Positions 6,541 through 8,718 of a DNA stretch of 8,718 nucleotides are shown here, piece by piece. How positions within the stretch are numbered: the first letter of the stretch is position 1; each line of letters begins with the position of its first letter. Source of the stretch: Flavobacteriaceae bacterium (GTDB lineage Bacteria; Bacteroidota; Bacteroidia; Flavobacteriales; Flavobacteriaceae); the NCBI GenBank assembly GCA_023700885.1, contig JAMPYA010000082.1, forward strand, positions 1-8,718. The letters are read 5' to 3'. The translations under genes were made by a program, and so were the position numbers. The notes beneath the pieces were generated by a model. The model was not told the origin of the DNA, searched no databases, and was given only the letters and a program-made list of their open reading frames with translations.

Positions 6541-7506
6541 CTAAAATCTTGATTGTTTTGCCTTAGTATCTTTCAATTCTGCTAGTTTCAAGATATCAAT
6601 CTCTGATTCCCAATGTATTGCTATTATATCATAATGCCAATCATAATCATATAAATTTCTTAAGCACAATTTAATCAACTCTTCACGATTTAAGTAATCC
6701 TCATTTAAACTAAAATGACTAAAATCGCCATATTTATTAAACCACAAGAATCTATTATATCCTAATTTGCTAAGTATCTCAAAATGTTCATGAAAATCAT
6801 TTTGAGTTTTTTTTATCATAATTGGATGCCATTCGAAAATAACAAAAGGTTTATAATACTTCAATATTTTCTCAGCACCCTTTAAAATTCTTCCATCTAA
6901 GCCATCAACATCAATTTTTATTATGTCAACTCTTCCATTTAATTTATCAAACAAAAGTGTATCTAAACTTATTGTTTTAACTTTTTCTTCTCCAATAGCA
7001 CTCGCTGTTCCTAAATGAGTTTTAACCAAACTATTAATTGTACTACCATCAGAATTACTTAACATTACGTTAAATAGATGGTTTAATGGAAAGTGTTTTT
7101 TATTTTCTTGTAAATATTTAAAAAATTCATAATCACCTTCAACACAGTAAAACTCTTGAATTTTATGAGGTAGATTCTTAATCAAAAATAAATTTGTATC
7201 ACCTATAGTTGATCCAATATCAATTATCGAGAGTTTTCTATTATACAATTTAGAAACTGAATCGACAAGTTGCAATAATGGATTATTATAATTTGGAAAC
7301 AATCTTGCATAAAGAGCGTATGAATTTCCATTATTAACTTTAACTTTATAACCATGAATGGTAGTTAATACAGCCCCAGGAAAAACTTTAGAGGAATAAT
7401 TCCAAATTAGTAGCCAATATTTTCCAAAAAAACCTTGCTTATCTCTTAATTTATAAGTCTTTAATAAAAAATTATAAATTATACTATGAAAGATATTAAT
7501 TTTCAT
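6541..7506 (-). CDS. FkbM-family SAM-dependent methyltransferase
   Basis: This 321-residue protein carries an FkbM methyltransferase domain over about residues 90-260, likely O-methylating a sugar hydroxyl with S-adenosylmethionine in the cytoplasm. The SAM-binding loop is SIIDIGSTIGDTNLF (93-107). The acidic end of strand 2 is YCVEGD (120-125). Family-typical elements follow: VKTISLDTLL (176-185) and IIKIDVDGLDGRILKGAEKIL (195-215), where Asp replaces the Glu commonly seen in IDVEG. FVIFEWHP (221-228) closes the core. The first 90 residues are an N-terminal extension without recognisable motifs. The gene begins seven bases after the ABC ATPase stop. That pairing suggests the methyl group may serve as a chain-end or recognition mark for the exporter, which is inference. 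Another O-methylated target, or a different acceptor group, is possible. Confidence 0.9.
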   Translation of the reverse strand: MKINIFHSIIYNFLLKTYKLRDKQGFFGKYWLLIWNYSSKVFPGAVLTTIHGYKVKVNNGNSYALYARLFPNYNNPLLQLVDSVSKLYNRKLSIIDIGSTIGDTNLFLIKNLPHKIQEFYCVEGDYEFFKYLQENKKHFPLNHLFNVMLSNSDGSTINSLVKTHLGTASAIGEEKVKTISLDTLLFDKLNGRVDIIKIDVDGLDGRILKGAEKILKYYKPFVIFEWHPIMIKKTQNDFHEHFEILSKLGYNRFLWFNKYGDFSHFSLNEDYLNREELIKLCLRNLYDYDWHYDIIAIHWESEIDILKLAELKDTKAKQSRF

Positions 7507-7513
7507 TTTGAAA

Positions 7514-8718
7514 TTAATCTAATTTTAAAAAATCCCATTTATAATATGGCACAACAAATCCTTCTCTGTCTAAATCTCTTTTTTTAACGCCTAAATCCTC
7601 TATTTTAATTGAAATTTTATCTTCTAAAATGTCAAAAAGTTTTGTTCTTGAAACGAAACAAGCAATAATTAAATTATAACTTCCTGGTACAAGAATATTT
7701 TTTGATATGTTAGCAACTAATTTATATTTACCTTTTTTAATAACTTCAAAATCATTACCATAATCATGTAAAGAAGTGGTAAAAACAGCAATGCCCTCAT
7801 TATTTATAAACTTAATTGAAACAGTAGAATTACTAATACTACTAATGGCATTCAAAAAAATATTTATTGAAAAATCTTCCCCAGAAACAATTTGATTTGT
7901 AATTTGTGAATTGGAATTGGTGACATAAATTCTATCAAAAAACAAATCACTATCCGTCTTAATTTCTCTTTTCCATTCAGAATTTAAATCTGAATTCAAT
8001 AATAGATAATTAGAGATTATACTATTAATACTATTTATATCTTTTATCTTTCCATTCTCCAACAAAATCCCCCTTGTACACAAACTCTTGACCGCCGCCA
8101 TATTATGGCTTACAAATAAGACCGTTCTACCCTCACCTCTAGAGATTTCCTGCATTTTACCAATGGCTTTTTTCTGGAACTCGGCATCGCCTACGGCTAA
8201 GACTTCATCTATAATAAGGATGTCGGGTTCTAAAAAGGCAGCTACGGCAAAGGCCAAACGAACGGTCATCCCACTACTATAGCGTTTTACCGGAGTGTCA
8301 ATATAGCGCTCACAACCCGAGAATGCTATAATCTCATCGAGCTTAGCGGTAATTTCTGCTTTGGTCATGCCCAAAATAGCTCCGTTTAAGAAGATATTTT
8401 CACGTCCGGTCATTTCGCCATGAAATCCGGTTCCTACTTCTAACAGAGAAGCAATACGTCCGCGAGATTTTACACTGCCCGTTGTAGGAGCGGTAATTTT
8501 AGAGAGTATTTTTAAGAGCGTAGATTTTCCTGCGCCGTTTTTACCAATAATACCCAATACTTCGCCCTTTTGTACTTCAAAATTGATGTCCCTCAATGCC
8601 CATACATACTCAGAGGTTGCTTTGGTGCCTCTATCGTTTACATCGCCTACCTTTAAATACGGATCTTCCTTACCCCTAACACTTGCCCACCAACGGTTGA
8701 GGTCGTGACTCAGCGTAC
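7514..8718 (-). CDS. Wzt-like ABC polysaccharide export ATPase (5' end off the window)
   Basis: The frame stays open to the right edge, so the gene is partial; 400 residues are visible, counted from the codon at 8714-8716. The protein energises export of a lipid-linked glycan across the inner membrane with a permease partner, presumably encoded just outside. The N-terminal lead LSHDLNRWWASVRGKEDPY is typical of this subfamily. Walker A GKNGAGKST is at 58-66, LLEVGTGFHGEMTGREN at 91-107, signature YSSGM at 146-150, Walker B DILIIDE at 165-171 and the H-loop His at 204. Residues from about 240 form a beta-rich Wzt C-terminal type domain (SGEDFSINIFL, PGSYNLIIAC) expected to bind the glycan end. 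The TTG at 8594-8596 is an internal Leu codon (WALRDINFEV), not the start. Composition changes sharply near 8040, from about 45% GC in the ATPase half to 13-22% in the C-terminal half, suggesting a mosaic gene. Confidence 0.93.
   Translation of the reverse strand, partial: TLSHDLNRWWASVRGKEDPYLKVGDVNDRGTKATSEYVWALRDINFEVQKGEVLGIIGKNGAGKSTLLKILSKITAPTTGSVKSRGRIASLLEVGTGFHGEMTGRENIFLNGAILGMTKAEITAKLDEIIAFSGCERYIDTPVKRYSSGMTVRLAFAVAAFLEPDILIIDEVLAVGDAEFQKKAIGKMQEISRGEGRTVLFVSHNMAAVKSLCTRGILLENGKIKDINSINSIISNYLLLNSDLNSEWKREIKTDSDLFFDRIYVTNSNSQITNQIVSGEDFSINIFLNAISSISNSTVSIKFINNEGIAVFTTSLHDYGNDFEVIKKGKYKLVANISKNILVPGSYNLIIACFVSRTKLFDILEDKISIKIEDLGVKKRDLDREGFVVPYYKWDFLKLD

Noticed and set aside
8088..8282. 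Open frame of 64 codons on the plus strand inside the ABC ATPase gene
   Set aside because: It is the antisense shadow of the Walker B and signature region, with no independent support.
8594..8596. TTG as the start codon of the ABC ATPase
   Set aside because: The frame continues upstream to the window edge with family-typical sequence (SEYVWALRDINFEV), so this is an internal leucine codon.

Overview
The window looks like part of a surface-polysaccharide (O-antigen or capsule type) biosynthesis and export locus from a member of the Bacteroidota. The evidence for the phylum is low GC, genes with no visible Shine-Dalgarno sequence, a TAnnTTTG-type promoter box ahead of an HU-related gene, and an HU-like protein of the extended type typical of that phylum. 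I cannot name the genus.

Layout from left to right. At 1-282 (minus) lies the N-terminal part of a family 2 glycosyltransferase that runs off the left edge. At 336-1313 (minus) is a UDP-glucuronate decarboxylase (UDP-xylose synthase), whose last codons and stop lie inside a hairpin-rich repeat-like element. A 359-base divergent intergenic region (1314-1672) holds a set of exact 22-base-period repeats and promoter-like boxes facing both ways. At 1673-2068 (plus) is an HU-like DNA-binding protein, closed by a strong intrinsic terminator at 2091-2125. I see nothing convincing at 2126-2301. From 2302 to the right edge all genes are on the minus strand and tightly packed. In transcription order (right to left) they are a Wzt-like ABC export ATPase (5' end off the window), an FkbM-family methyltransferase, a GT4 glycosyltransferase, a WbsX/GH99-like protein and two GT2 glycosyltransferases.

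Working together, the glycosyltransferases would build a glycan at the inner membrane, the decarboxylase would supply UDP-xylose, the FkbM enzyme could methylate the glycan, and the ATPase with an unseen permease would export it. This implies an ABC-transporter-dependent pathway; no Wzx or Wzy is visible here.

The most notable points are: a very sharp composition change inside the ABC ATPase gene between the conserved ATPase half and the AT-rich glycan-recognition half (near 8040); the 22-base phased repeats between the decarboxylase and HU genes; the repeat-like element that appears to encode the decarboxylase C-terminus; and a GH99-like glutamate pair in the WbsX-type protein. These are individual leads. 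I do not see a clearly new multi-gene system.
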